Shown piece after piece: positions 1 to 11,404 of a stretch of DNA of 64,000 nucleotides. A program made the position numbers and the translations under genes. The stretch comes from Byssothecium circinans (taxonomy: Eukaryota; Ascomycota; Dothideomycetes; Pleosporales; Massarinaceae). Positions within the stretch are counted from its first letter, which is position 1; each line of letters starts with the position of its first letter. A model generated the notes under the pieces. The model made no database searches. It had not been told where the DNA came from and was given only the letters and a program-made list of their open reading frames with translations. The stretch is taken from the NCBI GenBank assembly GCA_010015675.1, contig ML977020.1:207863-271862 (forward strand), in the 5' to 3' direction.

Positions 1-2073
1 CTTTTACCTCAAACACTACGTTTTGGTCTTCGAAATCGCCTCCCTTCTCCTCACCACTAAGAATCTATATACAATAGGGCAAATCTATTGAAACATTGAA
101 ACAATATACATTTTAAACAGCAATTAGATCTGTTTCAATTTTAAACGTTGGAAACGGACCTCAGGTTTCAGTTTCAAACGTTTCAATGCAACGCTGCTGT
201 TGCAATGTCTCTCATCTTCAGGCGAGAGCGCGGGGACTTGGAGCGTGCCAACTCTTGCCCGTCCTGCCAAAGCCTCAGTCTTTACCCTACCTCGATAGTG
301 ACACAGTGGTATGCCTCGGTTCCATTGCAAAGGAAAGAGATTACACTGACGGAGTCCATGTAGTCAGGCCTGCGGTACCATCTTCCAGAGAATCCAAGAT
401 GCGACGGACTCGAAGGAGGATTCCATCACCACGTCTCGAAGACTGCTGGATGATTACTCAAAAACCAGCAATTTCCGGTCCGCAAGCAGCTGGGAACGAG
501 CAGCGGCAGAAGCTCCCTGCGCCATGAGCCCCCCTTCTTTCGAGAATGGACAAGTCTCGGACGATGACGATATCTCCATGTTCCGGATCGTGCGAATCGT
601 ATCTGGGCCGCCTATTAATCGGACGAAGAGAGTTTGGTGCGATATCAGTGCACGGGTCTGGTTTTACAATGACCATTCGAGAGAGCAGAGAAGGGGGTGG
701 TGCTACATCGAAAACGTACGCTTTATACTGTTATACAATTCTACATTTGAGGACAACGCATTAGCTAACAGACAGTTGATTTCTAGGACGACACTATGAT
801 TGTCGAATCTCATAACGATAGGAATCTAATTGTCTTCTCGCGGCACATCGGCCCTGAAGATGATGGGTTTCAGTTCACCAGTACGAGTTTTCTTTGGCGA
901 GAGGCGGGAGATGTGGGAGGCTGGGATTTTGAATTCAGATCCAAGGATGATTTGCTGATAATATGGTAAGTTCATTTTCCATTGACGTATACTTTGACCT
1001 TCCAACCCCATGGCCAAAGTATCGCAGATTTGCCACTCTGACGACCATTAGGCACCGAGTACGTTGTATACCAGGAATAAGGATCGACAGCAGTACGACT
1101 TTATCAGATACCGTTAGATAGGTCTCTCTTTTTCTAGATAAAGATGTTGGGCCTCTTCTAGGGCCTAAATCATGTAAGTACGCTTAATTTAACTAAGATT
1201 TATAAATAACTACACCTAAAAAGGAAATTTCTTATAATTTAGTTAAAGTAAGGTGTTTAAGGAAGAAAAGATTTAGGCCTTAAAGAGACTAAAATTAGAT
1301 GTTATACTAGCGTATTTTATATTATCTTAATATTACTGCTTACTTTACTTTACTTACCTTTACCAATACTTTAACACTAGTACACCTCTAGTTACTGCTG
1401 TCGTGGCAAAGACTTAGAGTTTCATGTTTCCGCGCGAGGACGACGGGTTTCCAATGCTGATGCGTTCGTATTTCTTCCGGCAACGAGACTGAAAAACCCC
1501 TGGGCCGGTACACTACAAATCTTACTGTGTCACCTGTGATTATATACAGGAGATCGTAAATGTGATTTGCTTCCTGCGGTGATCCTTCACAAATGCTTCT
1601 AAGAGGCTGAATTCGAATAGGCTTAACTCCCATAGCGAAGGTTGCTGGCCCGTTGGTTGGTCTGAGCATGCTTGACTAATACGCTTCCCCTTCGAATCCA
1701 GCGTTCTATTTTCCACCATTTGATAATCGACAATACGCGAGCGCAGTCATAGCTTTAAGATCTAAAAAGATAACCATATGCAATTGATGAGACGGTAATG
1801 ACGCTCAACAACTACCAGTGGCGGAAGGCACTATTGGTTTTTGCTACGCAGTTGGTGTATCTGGATACGCCGAGAAAGTTGGGCGAATTGATGCATAGTC
1901 ATCGCAGAAAGAACTGTTATCAGTATGAGCGTCAGCAGGATTCTACGGAACCAACGCAAGTGGTGGTAAATGGCTCGATTCGGGTGTGCCGGGGGCTCAA
2001 ATCACTGTAGTAGTATATGCTTCAAAAACTCTGCCTTTCCCTGCAAATACTCAAACATTCTCCTTTTTATCAA
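1..2073. other. Intergenic region left of the fucosidase gene
   Basis: No gene is supported here. Open frames are short and show no recognisable domain, signal peptide or splice-linked continuation. The middle of the region turns sharply AT-rich (listed separately). The right part, about 1.8-2.07 kb, is the presumed 3' flank of the minus-strand fucosidase gene. Confidence 0.6.
1141..1390. repeat. AT-rich, TpA-rich island (possible RIP-mutated relic)
   Basis: Base composition changes abruptly to long runs of A/T, with many TTTA, TTAA and TACTTTACTTTAC-like stretches and hardly any CpG. The flanks on both sides are of ordinary composition. In filamentous ascomycetes such short islands are often remnants of repeats mutated by RIP (C-to-T changes). 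No transposon coding remnant can be read in it, so the identity of any parent element is unknown. Confidence 0.4.
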
Positions 2074-3585
2074 TCACTTGTCTCTACTGAGTGCCTGAAA
2101 ACTCTTCACCAGCGGAGTAGCGTTCGCTTGCGTAATACTCAGCCGTATCTTCGCTGCCTCCACACCTTGATTCAACTGATGAATTCTCCTATATCCCATC
2201 GATGTGCCGGTAACGGCAACATCGTACGTCCCATTCGCACTCACATCTATCGTATACCCTCCAATCCGTTGACCAAGTTCGATATGCTCTTGTACAATAA
2301 ATGCGTCAACGATGAACGTACCTCCCAGGTCGACCTCCAAGAATCCAGTCGTCTCATTATCGTTCATCGCCCAGTATGTATTCGTATTTGCATCAAGGGC
2401 ATTGGTGGGCCCAAAGAGCATTCTGTTATCACCGCGAACACTGCTCGCACTTACGGCCATAGACAGTTCCAACAACGTGCGATTCAGAAAATCATCTCGC
2501 AGCGTCTTAAATTCCAGCAGCGAATCCAGATCACTCCCCACAACCTGTCCAGTCGTATCGGGCGGTACGTCCAGGAGCAAGTTAACGCTTTGCCCTACAG
2601 ACTGCATGTACATATCCATCAGCTGTGCAGCGGTCTTCGTCTTCTCATTGGCGTGGTAGAACCACCCATCGCGGATCCTCGCATCTGCTTCCGCGGGCGT
2701 CCAGTACAACCCATCTCTTACACCTGTCTGCAGCTCCTCACCACTATACCGTGTCTGATCTTGCGTCCTGCTTATCGTGTGCCAGTTCGTCGCTACCGTA
2801 ACGCCGTCTTCATTTCCCACCCATCGCGCATCAACGCCTTGATGCCCCCACATGACAGCATTTGGTTGATGCTCGCGGATGATGTCGCGGAAGCTCGTCC
2901 AGTTAAAAGTCTGCACTGTATTGGACCCGCTGGCGCCATCCAGCCAGAGCTCAAATAGTTGAATTGGCGAGCCGTCGCTCAGGCGCATCGTCACCAGCTC
3001 CGTGAGTTGCTGCGCGTACAAATCATTGTAGTCCCCTGGGCTATCGTCTCCAAAGATCTGCGGCTCGTTGTATATCGTTCCAGTCAAGTTATCCTTCGGC
3101 ATCGCCGGATCGCGATGGATATCCCACGGACTGAGATAGATCCCAAACTTGATGCCGTATTTCTTTGCCGAATCCGCCGCCATGCGCACCACATCCGCAC
3201 TCAGACCCTTAGCAACACGGTCCTTGGCCCATTCTCCGTTTCCAATCTTGTATGTCGTCGTATTTGTATCCCATAAGGCCATCCCGTCGTGATGTTTCGC
3301 TGTCAAGATAAAGCCGGCAGCACCTGCATTAGCGAATGATTTCGCCCATTGATCTGTGTCCAGATCCGTCGGGTTGAAAACATCTGGTGTACTTTGACTA
3401 AGGCCCCATTCCTCATTTGTGAAGGTGTTGGGACCGAAGTGCACGAAGATGTAATATTCCAGTTGATGCCAGTCGAGTTGTCGCTGTGACGGTGTTTGTA
3501 AATATGGCCTTGGTGGCGCCTGGGTGAATGCCGTTGGTGCTAACCATGCTATGGCAGCGAGGGATAGTAATGTTATCCTTCGCAT
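2074..3585 (-). CDS. Secreted alpha-L-fucosidase, GH29, with C-terminal F5/8-type (CBM32-like) domain
   Basis: A 503-aa protein in one exon. The first in-frame ATG is at 3585; a hydrophobic signal peptide covers about residues 1-22. The catalytic (beta/alpha)8 part carries the GH29 landmarks: HFGPNTFT (49-56), AKHHDGMALW (96-105), FGIYLSPWD (147-155), and the WLDG box with the candidate nucleophile Asp216. A WVGNED segment around 255-260 resembles GH29 subfamily B, where the Glu of GNE is a plausible acid/base. From about residue 380 to the end lies a discoidin-like beta domain. The enzyme would release fucose outside the cell from plant or animal glycans. It has no intron, unlike most neighbours, and stands alone in gene-poor DNA, so bacterial ancestry is possible but untested. 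Confidence 0.88.
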   Translation of the reverse strand: MRRITLLSLAAIAWLAPTAFTQAPPRPYLQTPSQRQLDWHQLEYYIFVHFGPNTFTNEEWGLSQSTPDVFNPTDLDTDQWAKSFANAGAAGFILTAKHHDGMALWDTNTTTYKIGNGEWAKDRVAKGLSADVVRMAADSAKKYGIKFGIYLSPWDIHRDPAMPKDNLTGTIYNEPQIFGDDSPGDYNDLYAQQLTELVTMRLSDGSPIQLFELWLDGASGSNTVQTFNWTSFRDIIREHQPNAVMWGHQGVDARWVGNEDGVTVATNWHTISRTQDQTRYSGEELQTGVRDGLYWTPAEADARIRDGWFYHANEKTKTAAQLMDMYMQSVGQSVNLLLDVPPDTTGQVVGSDLDSLLEFKTLRDDFLNRTLLELSMAVSASSVRGDNRMLFGPTNALDANTNTYWAMNDNETTGFLEVDLGGTFIVDAFIVQEHIELGQRIGGYTIDVSANGTYDVAVTGTSMGYRRIHQLNQGVEAAKIRLSITQANATPLVKSFQALSRDK

Positions 3586-5930
3586 AGTTTTGATCAAGCG
3601 ATGAAGGGCTGAAATATCGAGGTTTTAAGATTTCAGATGGCGGGTCCTGCGTGCGCCGTATAGGAACCTCGTGTGTTAAAACAATTCGGCTGTTTAAAAG
3701 TTCTAACAGTAATTAGAAGGTAACATTAAGAATTAGCCCTGGTAACATACCCCGCAGTCGTTTTCAAGCGGCGGAATGTTATTGTCCGAGTTTTGCCGCT
3801 ATCGATCTACCTATTCATCCATGCGCACACGGAAGCTGCGGAAACAAGATCACATGATCATACGAAATAATGAATACATACAGATTCAGACTATCACCTT
3901 CTAAACTATAGGCTCCTTACTTTTCTCATTTTTCAGACTTCTTCGAAATTTTTCTTTGTCTAATTTCCTGATAGTTTGTTACTACGAAAGGCTGCATGTG
4001 CTATGATCGCCACACGTACGACAGCCTTAGAGGGATCCTACCTTCTCAGAACAATTTATTAACAGCTATATCTCAATTCAAACCCATCTACAGCTCGTTG
4101 ACTGCTTGTTTATGAGAGGTACACGTGGAGGAATTGAGCTTGAGGGAGGAACGACTCATTAACTGTGTGTTTTGAGAAGGCACGATCCCTGTAAGGTGAA
4201 AAAATTAAATACCCTATTGAGTTGGTCTCCATACAGACTTCTGGAGATCATACTTTTGGATCGGCTGTTTATTCATAGGAAGTACTTCGGCACCCAAATA
4301 CATGCATCTCATTGATTAGCAAATCACGAGCCGGACCCGTGGACACAGCATAGTCACGTGATTTTACCCTATCCACCGATCCATGCGATGTCATTGAGCG
4401 AATACCATATGATTGATTGAACAGTGAAGAAAAACCAAAATACATGAATGGCCATCGTACACACTAGGAAGTGTACCGTACAAAGTCAAAGTACAATTAC
4501 GCGCATCGACAGGATCGATATCGCAACGCGAGACAAAGATGGCAACGGCTGGATGTAATGAAGAGCATATAGCAAAGTACTCAAATAATATAGTGAAATC
4601 ACGAAGCTGGTTTGAACTCCATAAACCATCTCAAAGTCTAAACTTATACGGTGCAACCTCTCAACCTCATTTCAAGAAATCATATGCGGTATACCTATGG
4701 TATTACCGCTGAACACTCTTCGCGATGTTCCTACCCCAAGACACCTCTCCGATGTGCATTTGATATTCAAATCACATGAGCCCTTATTGGATTGTGTTGA
4801 GCGTGGCTGAACAATCGGGACAATTTCATTCGCACCATCGCACCAACCATGGGTCACTTATTTCAACGAGAAGGGCCCACAGGTCCAAGCGCAGAAAAGA
4901 AATATATTTAAAGCAAGAACTCCCCAAGTTTTCCTTCCAATTTTGCCTCCTCACTCTCGCTCCTGCAATCAACTCCCTGACCATCCCGCAACAAGCTTGC
5001 CCAAATATGAACGAAAGCACACAAACACCACGATTGCGGATGAACTTCCGATACAGTGATCCTCCTTGATTCCTTCCACCGCACTAAACCCATCCCCTCC
5101 GACATCGGCAATCTGGCCTTCTGTATCTGTGCGTTTCCTTCTCCGTAACTTCCCACACGATCCAAAACTCCCCCTTCTCTGTATCCGCTCGCTAATACTG
5201 AGGCTTCCGCAGCTAGGAACCTTGGAGAAGAGCCGAAGCGACGCTTTGGCACTCGCAGCGTAGTGCATTTTTCGGTGAAAGTCGTCAAATGTGCGGCTTC
5301 TCGTGTGAACTCGGCAAAGGTGACTTGGCTTGCAGTGACGAGGCCATGACGGACGTGCGAGCGAACGGGAGATGTTCACTAGAGGCGATCGAGCAGGATA
5401 TGCAACGACGTATGAGAACACTGTTGTTGTTTGACCGGGGCGAATGGCAGCCGATAGTAGCAACTCGAGGAAGTGGGAAGCGGCACTGAACAGATCTGCA
5501 GGACTCAGTCAAGCGACAACAAACAAGACCGGGTGGAACGGAACCTACCCAATGCCAGCGAAGTAGGGCTATCTCCGAAAGAACAGCGCTGAAGGATATG
5601 GGAGAGAAGACGATGAGTTGGCCGCCGAATAGTGAGCAGAGCTGCGCTGACGACTGAGCAGATACCGCCGCATCGTCGATCGATGGAGGTTGACGAAACG
5701 GCATCGAGAGTCGAGTCCAGTCGAGTCGATTCAAGTCGGCCTGAGGCTCGATCGATCGAAATCGCAATGATGACAAGAGCTGAGCGTACCGAGTCGAACC
5801 GTCACCGCCGTGGTCTTCCTCGCCGAGTCGAAACCTAACGCCATGAAGGCAAATGGGTACGTCAGCCGAAGCCGACGATTTGTGCAATGTCATGTTACCC
5901 CACCCTAGGTAGAGCCAATGCTATGGGGGT
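3586..5930. other. Intergenic region, upstream of the fucosidase gene
   Basis: The first few hundred bases should hold the fucosidase promoter. The rest has no supported gene: two open frames at 4.97-5.89 kb on the minus strand (164 and 202 codons) have low-complexity composition, overlap each other in different frames and match no family I know. GAGTC-rich short repeats occur at about 5.70-5.76 kb. Confidence 0.5.
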
Positions 5931-6311
5931 ACAAACAAGGCAACGCCCGGGTGAGGTGTTCGATTTGGGCCCCGTCGGGTGCGATTGAAAGTGGAGTGAA
6001 AGCTCACAACCGCAGACCGTGTGAGATTGGTATGTGGACGGGGCCCTTGGGTGAGAACTCACATGAGAGAAAATAAAGACCAGACGATGCTGCTACTCTG
6101 TATTGGTGTCGTCAAGGGGTGCAAACAGGGCAACGCCCGGGTGGGGTGTTCGATTTGGGCCCCGTCGGGTGCGAATGGAAGTGGAGTGAAAGCTCTCAAC
6201 CGCAGACCGTTGTGAGACTGGTATATTGACGGGGCCCTTGGGTGGAAACTCACATGAGAGAAAAGGAAGACCAGACGATGCTGCTATTCTGTATCGGCGT
6301 CGTCAAGGGGC
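5931..6311. repeat. Tandem duplication, period about 190 bp, two copies
   Basis: Copy 1 (5931-6120) and copy 2 (6121-6311) abut directly and align almost end to end. Both contain CAACGCCCGGGTG, TTCGATTTGGGCCCCGTCGGG, AGTGGAGTGAAAGCTC, CAACCGCAGACCGT, GACGGGGCCCTTGGGTG, CACATGAGAGAAAA and CCAGACGATGCTGCTA in the same order. Spacing is 190 bp at the left end and 191 bp farther right, with scattered substitutions. No continuous reading frame is shared across both copies, so coding function is unlikely. Confidence 0.9.
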
Positions 6312-6559
6312 GCAATGATGAGTGGTTTCGCCTCTGGTTCCGACATGGTCGGGACGAGGAAGTGAACATGAACACTGAGCGTCTGGGTGTCGAGGATGAA
6401 GAGTCCCCCGGAATTGTTCCGACTCTGAGCAGTGTTAGTCTTATGAGGAAACACAGACGCATTACCCGTGCAGGGCTTTTGATGTCGGGTGATGTTAGGA
6501 ACATGCGGGTTCATCGGTGCCATGATCCCTGGGCCCTATCCGCTGCAGACCATCACCCT

Positions 6560-6735
6560 TTTGCTAGATGGGGACTCACATTAGAGAAAATTGGTATCCG
6601 GTAATGCTGATACCTTGGTATCGGCGTCATCAAGAGACGCGATGATGAGTGTCTTCGTCCGCTGTGCTGAAACGATCCTTTGCTGAAATGGTCGAGGCGA
6701 TGCAATGAGCACTGAGCGTCTACAAAGAGAGGAGA
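6560..6735. repeat. Diverged third copy of the 190-bp repeat's right half
   Basis: The stretch from GATGGGGACTCACATTAGAG through TATCGGCGTCATCAAGAGACGCGATGATGAGTG mirrors copy 2 from GGTGGAAACTCACATGAGAG through GTATCGGCGTCGTCAAGGGGCGCAATGATGAGTGG. An ACTGAGCGTCT match follows on each side (about 6375 and 6710). Similarity is clearly lower than between the first two copies, which suggests an older duplication of a longer unit. Confidence 0.6.
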
Positions 6736-7813
6736 GAATGAATTGTGTACGATCCAATAAAGAACCAAAAGCCATGATGAATGAGTGAACAAGTGATGTC
6801 GAAGTCGGACGGATGTTGAACAGAAGTGGAGTGAAGAAGAAGTGGAGGATTGGGACGAAAAGACGTGCTTTTATAGATGGCACAAGGGCGCTACGAGTGC
6901 CTACCTCTAGCTGAATTGCAGCGTAAACAGTAAACATCCTCACACACGTGGAACTGCTTCGTTGGGAGGGCAATACTGCGGTTAGTGGAAGGGAGTATGC
7001 CAACACCAACAGGAGCAGTCAGGGGAAGGACATCACGGCACGAGCCATAAAAACAACGGATTTCGACATAACAGGGACGAACGACATTGATTTAGATAAC
7101 TAGAAGGCGAAACCTGAGTGCGACGTTGTACCTATGCGAACTTTCAAGACGGCAAAGAAGAGTTCAGAGGAGGCCGTTCTAGTAGACCTTACTGTAGGCT
7201 GTGCGGAGACAACAGGACGTGCTGGGAAGCATGCCATCGACATATGTCGGAATTCAATCGGCGACTGCGACTTACAAAATAACTCCCAACGCCAGCACGC
7301 CCCACACAGCGGACTGCCGCACAAAACCCACATTGAACATGCACGCATTCCACAACTCCCCGAACAGTGAAAACTTCCAGTCCTAATTATGCCTCTTGGT
7401 ATCCACCATATCCAGACTTTCAACTATCATCTAGTAGTAAACACCCAGTTACTTCCACTTCCTCCCCACACCCGTATGTCCAACGACCGCCACGCTTCCC
7501 AAAGTCCACACCACAGGAACTTCCACCCCGTCTCGTCAAGCAGCTACAGTGCAAAACTCACAAAGAACCAGCGGGCTAGCAAACACAACACCATCACACA
7601 TCACAAATCACGCACTTCCCTTTTCATAGATAACAAAACAATTGCATTGCAATGCTCCACCACACCACACACACTCTACTCTCAACCACTCCATGCACTC
7701 AACCAGGGTATAATGCTAAAAACAACAATCGAAACGACAACGACAACGACACCCACACCACACCTACACCCCACCACCCTCTCAACCCCCGCTCACCAAC
7801 ACCCCAATACCCA
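6736..7813. other. Intergenic region downstream of dynactin
   Basis: No gene supported. The right part (about 7.4-7.8 kb, plus strand) is extremely C/A-rich with CACAC and AACGAC-type runs, which opens long plus-strand frames without any domain. It is the 3' flank of the minus-strand dynactin gene. Confidence 0.5.
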
Positions 7814-10800
7814 TCACCCCATCATCCCCGCCAACAACCCCTCAACACCCTCCCCCACAACCTCCAAATCCGCAAAGCACAAATCATCCACGCCCATAAC
7901 CTCGGGATCGAAGATCCTCACCGACCCCTTGACGCCCCCATGCTTACTCACCGTCTTCCTCTTCCCTCTACTCATCCTCCCATAGCCTTCCGACCCCTCA
8001 GTCGAACCGTGTAAACTCCACGCCATCTCCAACAACTCAGTAGCCTTCGCCAGTTTAACGCGTTCATCTTGTCGTTTGCGCAACGGCGGCAGCACTTCGC
8101 CGATATGTGCGAATGCCTTTTTATGCCCGCGCTGACGCAGCCAGTGGTTTTCCTGGCGCAGCGCTTGGACGAAGACGGCGAAGGAGCCTGAGATATCCTT
8201 CTCCTGTGTGGCCTTTTCGACGGCTGTGGTCGGTGTAGCTTTTTCCTTTGGCGATGTCGGAGGGAGGGTTGTAGGTGCGAGGTGCGAGTTCTCTGCATGT
8301 TTGCGCAGGTCGTCGATTTCTTCCTTCTGCTTCTCGATTTCGCGCTTGTAGGACGTGAGTTCGGTCTTTGCTTCTTGGAGCTCCCTTTGCAGTTGGTCTA
8401 GATTCTCCGTCTTGGAGACGGCCTCTTTGTGCTTGGCGCGGAGGTGCTCGATTTCGAGCTCCTTGGTGTCGATGATTTCCTCGCGTTCGCGGATCTGAAT
8501 TAGCGTGGATTGGTGTTCGGCGGTGAGGAGCTGGAGTTTCTTCTCGGAATCGATGGCGTGCTTTTTGCTGGCTTTGATCTCTTGGGCGCGGACGACCCAT
8601 GGTGCGGGTAGACGTTCGATCTCAGCGGTGTTGTTCAGAATGGAAGCGTATTCGTTCCAGTGCGTGAGGGTGCTCTTGATATCTTTGAACAGGTCGCCGA
8701 TATTCTTGGGCGCGAAGACCTTCATCGCAGCGTCCACGGCTGATGTCAGCTCGTCAATGTCGACGGATGGGGTTTCGTCGTCATCGTTGGCATCAAAAGC
8801 GATGACTTGTCCGGCGAACTCGTGAGCCTTGTCGGCGAACACCACTAACATGTCGCTGAGCTCGCCCACTTCCTGAACACCGTTAGGGAACTGTGGGTAC
8901 AGGTCGTCGCTCTGCAACGTGGCGAGCGCCTGGCTTAGCTTCGTAACGACGGCGATGCATTCCAACGCTGCGGTCTGCGGTTTCCGTAGACGATCAACGA
9001 GGGCATCGAGCTGATCCTCACTCTCCGGTTCAAAGTCGGCAACAAGTTGGGTGTACTGCTTTACGGCATCAAATGAAGCCCTGATCCGCTCCAAGCTCGA
9101 CCGAAGGAGCGATGTGTGTAGGATCAGTTCGTCGTCCGGACGAGCATCAGATATGCGCTGCGAAACTGAGGTGATGCCGCGCATGATCTTGTCGGTACCG
9201 CGAATCGACCCAGACAGATCCTTCATGTTGAAGTCGTCCCGTTTGAGGGCGTCCAAGGTACGCTCGATTGTGGTCTCTACAACTGAGATGTCCTCATACT
9301 CCGAGACGGCTTTCCTATACTGCTCTAGTGTGCAATGCGTCAAAGCAGCCACGAAATGTTCACCATGGCTCCGGATATAATCGAGGTGATACATCGTATC
9401 GTATCGGAATACATTTGTCAAGATCTTCTCGGGGCCCTCATTCGTCAATGGATCCAGAGTCGTTAGCAGCGAACTGATCAAAGAAGCCTTGAAAGCGATC
9501 TTCTTGGCTCTGAAGTACGTGCGCAGGGAGTTGTCGATGTATTCCTCCGAGTTTTCTGGTAGATAGTACTTCATCACTTCCAGTTCTTCCCGAGCTTCTT
9601 TTTCTGACAGCTTCGTGAGTTCATTGTCAATGGTCTTGGCCGTATCCTTCGCCCTATCCGCTTGCAGTGTCCGATGCAGATCCATCATCTTGTTGAATTT
9701 GTCTGACATGCCCTGCGCCTTCTCCTCGGTCATGAGCTGCTGCATGTCCTGATCCTGGAGCTGGTTCTGGAATTCAGCGAATGCTTCGCTGTATTTGGCC
9801 AAGGTTGCATCTTTCTGGGCGTTCTGAATGCGCTCCTGCTCCAGCTCACGGGTCATCTCGGCAAGCTCAGTCTCCCGCATGCTGGATTCTGCTTGAAGAT
9901 CGTTCGTGAACTCGACGTATTCGGCAATCGTTTCAGTGCTGACTTCGTTCATATTCTCCAGCTCCCTGATCTCCATCTCCTGTCGGTTATTCTTCTCCTC
10001 AAGATTATTGGCGCGCTGGGTGACATCTTCAAGAATCTCTTCCCATTCGTTGTTCGCATCCACCTGTTCTCGCAACGTAGTGATGGTATCCTCGTGCTGT
10101 GCGACCTTAAGACTCAGCTCGGTGCACTCCTTAGCGCTTTCTTCCGCCTGTTCTGTCGTCTTTTCCAACTCGAGCCTTAATCTCTTCGTTTCTCCTTGTC
10201 GTTCCTTATCGATGTCCCTGAAGTCAATAATGACGGCGCGGAGCCGCTTGTTCTCTGCTTGTAATTTGCGTACATGTACGGCATGGGCCTGTTCATCGCT
10301 CATGTCCTCGTCTACAACGAGCGAGGCCTCCGCTTCCGCCTCGTATATCTCCTTGTCCAACCTAAGCTCTTCAATGGTGGCCTCAAGCATCTCATTTTGA
10401 TCCGAGAGCTCATCTCTTTCCGCTTCTGCGGTCTCCTTGTCTAGAATGGCATGCTCCAAGTTGATTTCGAAATCTTCCTTCGCCTTTTCTAGTTCCGCAA
10501 TTGCGCTGCTCGCGGCCCGCTTTGCTTCTTGAAGTTCGGTGTGAGCTTCCTTGAACTTCTCTGACACTTTCAGAGCAAGCGCCTCATGCTTCTCCGACTT
10601 GGCCTTGTAGGGCATAAGCTCCTGTATTGTAGCATTCTGGTCCGCCGTCTGCTTTTCCAGCTGCCGCAGCCTCGTCTCTTGTGCCTGTAATGCGGGATCT
10701 CGGGGCGCTTTTGAGCTCGTAATCGACGATGTAGGTGCTGGACCTCCTGGTCGCGCTGCAGCTATGGAGGATGTGGCCGAAGACGCAGAGAGGCTCGGTT

Positions 10801-11404
10801 TCCGAGCCGTTCGAAGCCCTCCAAGACCAGTTCCACTGATAGACTGCCTCTTCGGTGCGGCAGAAGGCTGTTGTATTGTTTTCGCTGCGACAAGGCTTGT
10901 CGGTCGGGCCGTCTGGGAAGGTGGTCTCGAGGTCTGTGATGACGGTCTAGCACCCAGCGCTGGGGATCGTGCCTGGCTGATCGACGGACGAGATTGTAAC
11001 GGCGGCTTTGAAGCTCCAATCGTAGACGTTCGCGCTGGTGGTTTTGTAGGTGATCTTGCAGCGCCAATGCTAGAAGGGCGTGGTCGTGCGGTCGCAGTAG
11101 GTCGTGCGCCTGGGGCAGGGCGGGGAACAGGTTTAGGAGGCTTCGACGGCGTCTTCGGAGCGGCGGCGGACACTATTAATTGCGTGATATCTGAGACTTT
11201 TGTGAAGATGCCGTGCAAGGGCGCACAATCAAAGTATCGCTCGCCCTGAACAATCCCGTTGTTCTTGCCCTCCGGTCCGTCGAGCTCAAGGCCAACCCAC
11301 GTGTCGGGCTTCCCCGTCACTGGTCCTATATATCGCACTGTTCCTTGCCGATTGTTGGCCGTCTTGACAACATCTCCAACCTCAAAATCTAGCATTTTTG
11401 ACAT
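7814..11404 (-). CDS. Dynactin subunit p150Glued (CAP-Gly, dynein activator)
   Basis: A 1196-aa protein in a single exon, ATG at 11404. An N-terminal CAP-Gly domain (about residues 8-75) includes the GKNNG tubulin/EB1-binding loop (usually GKNDG) and the GERYFDC strand. It is followed by a basic Ser/Pro/Arg-rich microtubule-binding stretch (about 77-235), a long coiled coil (about 240-560), the globular dynactin domain, and a second coiled coil (about 970-1060). This is the order of p150Glued (Neurospora Ro-3, Aspergillus NudM). It forms the dynactin shoulder arm, binds dynein intermediate chain and supports nuclear migration and retrograde transport. Upstream, 543 bp separate it from the 3' end of the ABCD transporter gene on the same strand. 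Confidence 0.93.
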   Translation of the reverse strand: MSKMLDFEVGDVVKTANNRQGTVRYIGPVTGKPDTWVGLELDGPEGKNNGIVQGERYFDCAPLHGIFTKVSDITQLIVSAAAPKTPSKPPKPVPRPAPGARPTATARPRPSSIGAARSPTKPPARTSTIGASKPPLQSRPSISQARSPALGARPSSQTSRPPSQTARPTSLVAAKTIQQPSAAPKRQSISGTGLGGLRTARKPSLSASSATSSIAAARPGGPAPTSSITSSKAPRDPALQAQETRLRQLEKQTADQNATIQELMPYKAKSEKHEALALKVSEKFKEAHTELQEAKRAASSAIAELEKAKEDFEINLEHAILDKETAEAERDELSDQNEMLEATIEELRLDKEIYEAEAEASLVVDEDMSDEQAHAVHVRKLQAENKRLRAVIIDFRDIDKERQGETKRLRLELEKTTEQAEESAKECTELSLKVAQHEDTITTLREQVDANNEWEEILEDVTQRANNLEEKNNRQEMEIRELENMNEVSTETIAEYVEFTNDLQAESSMRETELAEMTRELEQERIQNAQKDATLAKYSEAFAEFQNQLQDQDMQQLMTEEKAQGMSDKFNKMMDLHRTLQADRAKDTAKTIDNELTKLSEKEAREELEVMKYYLPENSEEYIDNSLRTYFRAKKIAFKASLISSLLTTLDPLTNEGPEKILTNVFRYDTMYHLDYIRSHGEHFVAALTHCTLEQYRKAVSEYEDISVVETTIERTLDALKRDDFNMKDLSGSIRGTDKIMRGITSVSQRISDARPDDELILHTSLLRSSLERIRASFDAVKQYTQLVADFEPESEDQLDALVDRLRKPQTAALECIAVVTKLSQALATLQSDDLYPQFPNGVQEVGELSDMLVVFADKAHEFAGQVIAFDANDDDETPSVDIDELTSAVDAAMKVFAPKNIGDLFKDIKSTLTHWNEYASILNNTAEIERLPAPWVVRAQEIKASKKHAIDSEKKLQLLTAEHQSTLIQIREREEIIDTKELEIEHLRAKHKEAVSKTENLDQLQRELQEAKTELTSYKREIEKQKEEIDDLRKHAENSHLAPTTLPPTSPKEKATPTTAVEKATQEKDISGSFAVFVQALRQENHWLRQRGHKKAFAHIGEVLPPLRKRQDERVKLAKATELLEMAWSLHGSTEGSEGYGRMSRGKRKTVSKHGGVKGSVRIFDPEVMGVDDLCFADLEVVGEGVEGLLAGMMG

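Noticed and set aside
2017..2958. 313-codon plus-strand frame
   Set aside because: It lies entirely antisense to the GH29 gene, has no domain and has the composition expected of a shadow frame.
4969..5893. Minus-strand frames of 164 and 202 codons
   Set aside because: They overlap in different frames, are low-complexity, lack family motifs and do not join through plausible introns.
6581..7009. 142-codon minus-strand frame over the diverged repeat
   Set aside because: No ATG at its head; part of it is just translation of the repeated DNA.
7389..7985. 198-codon plus-strand frame
   Set aside because: Very Thr/His/Pro-rich because of C/A-rich DNA, and it overlaps the dynactin 3' end antisense.
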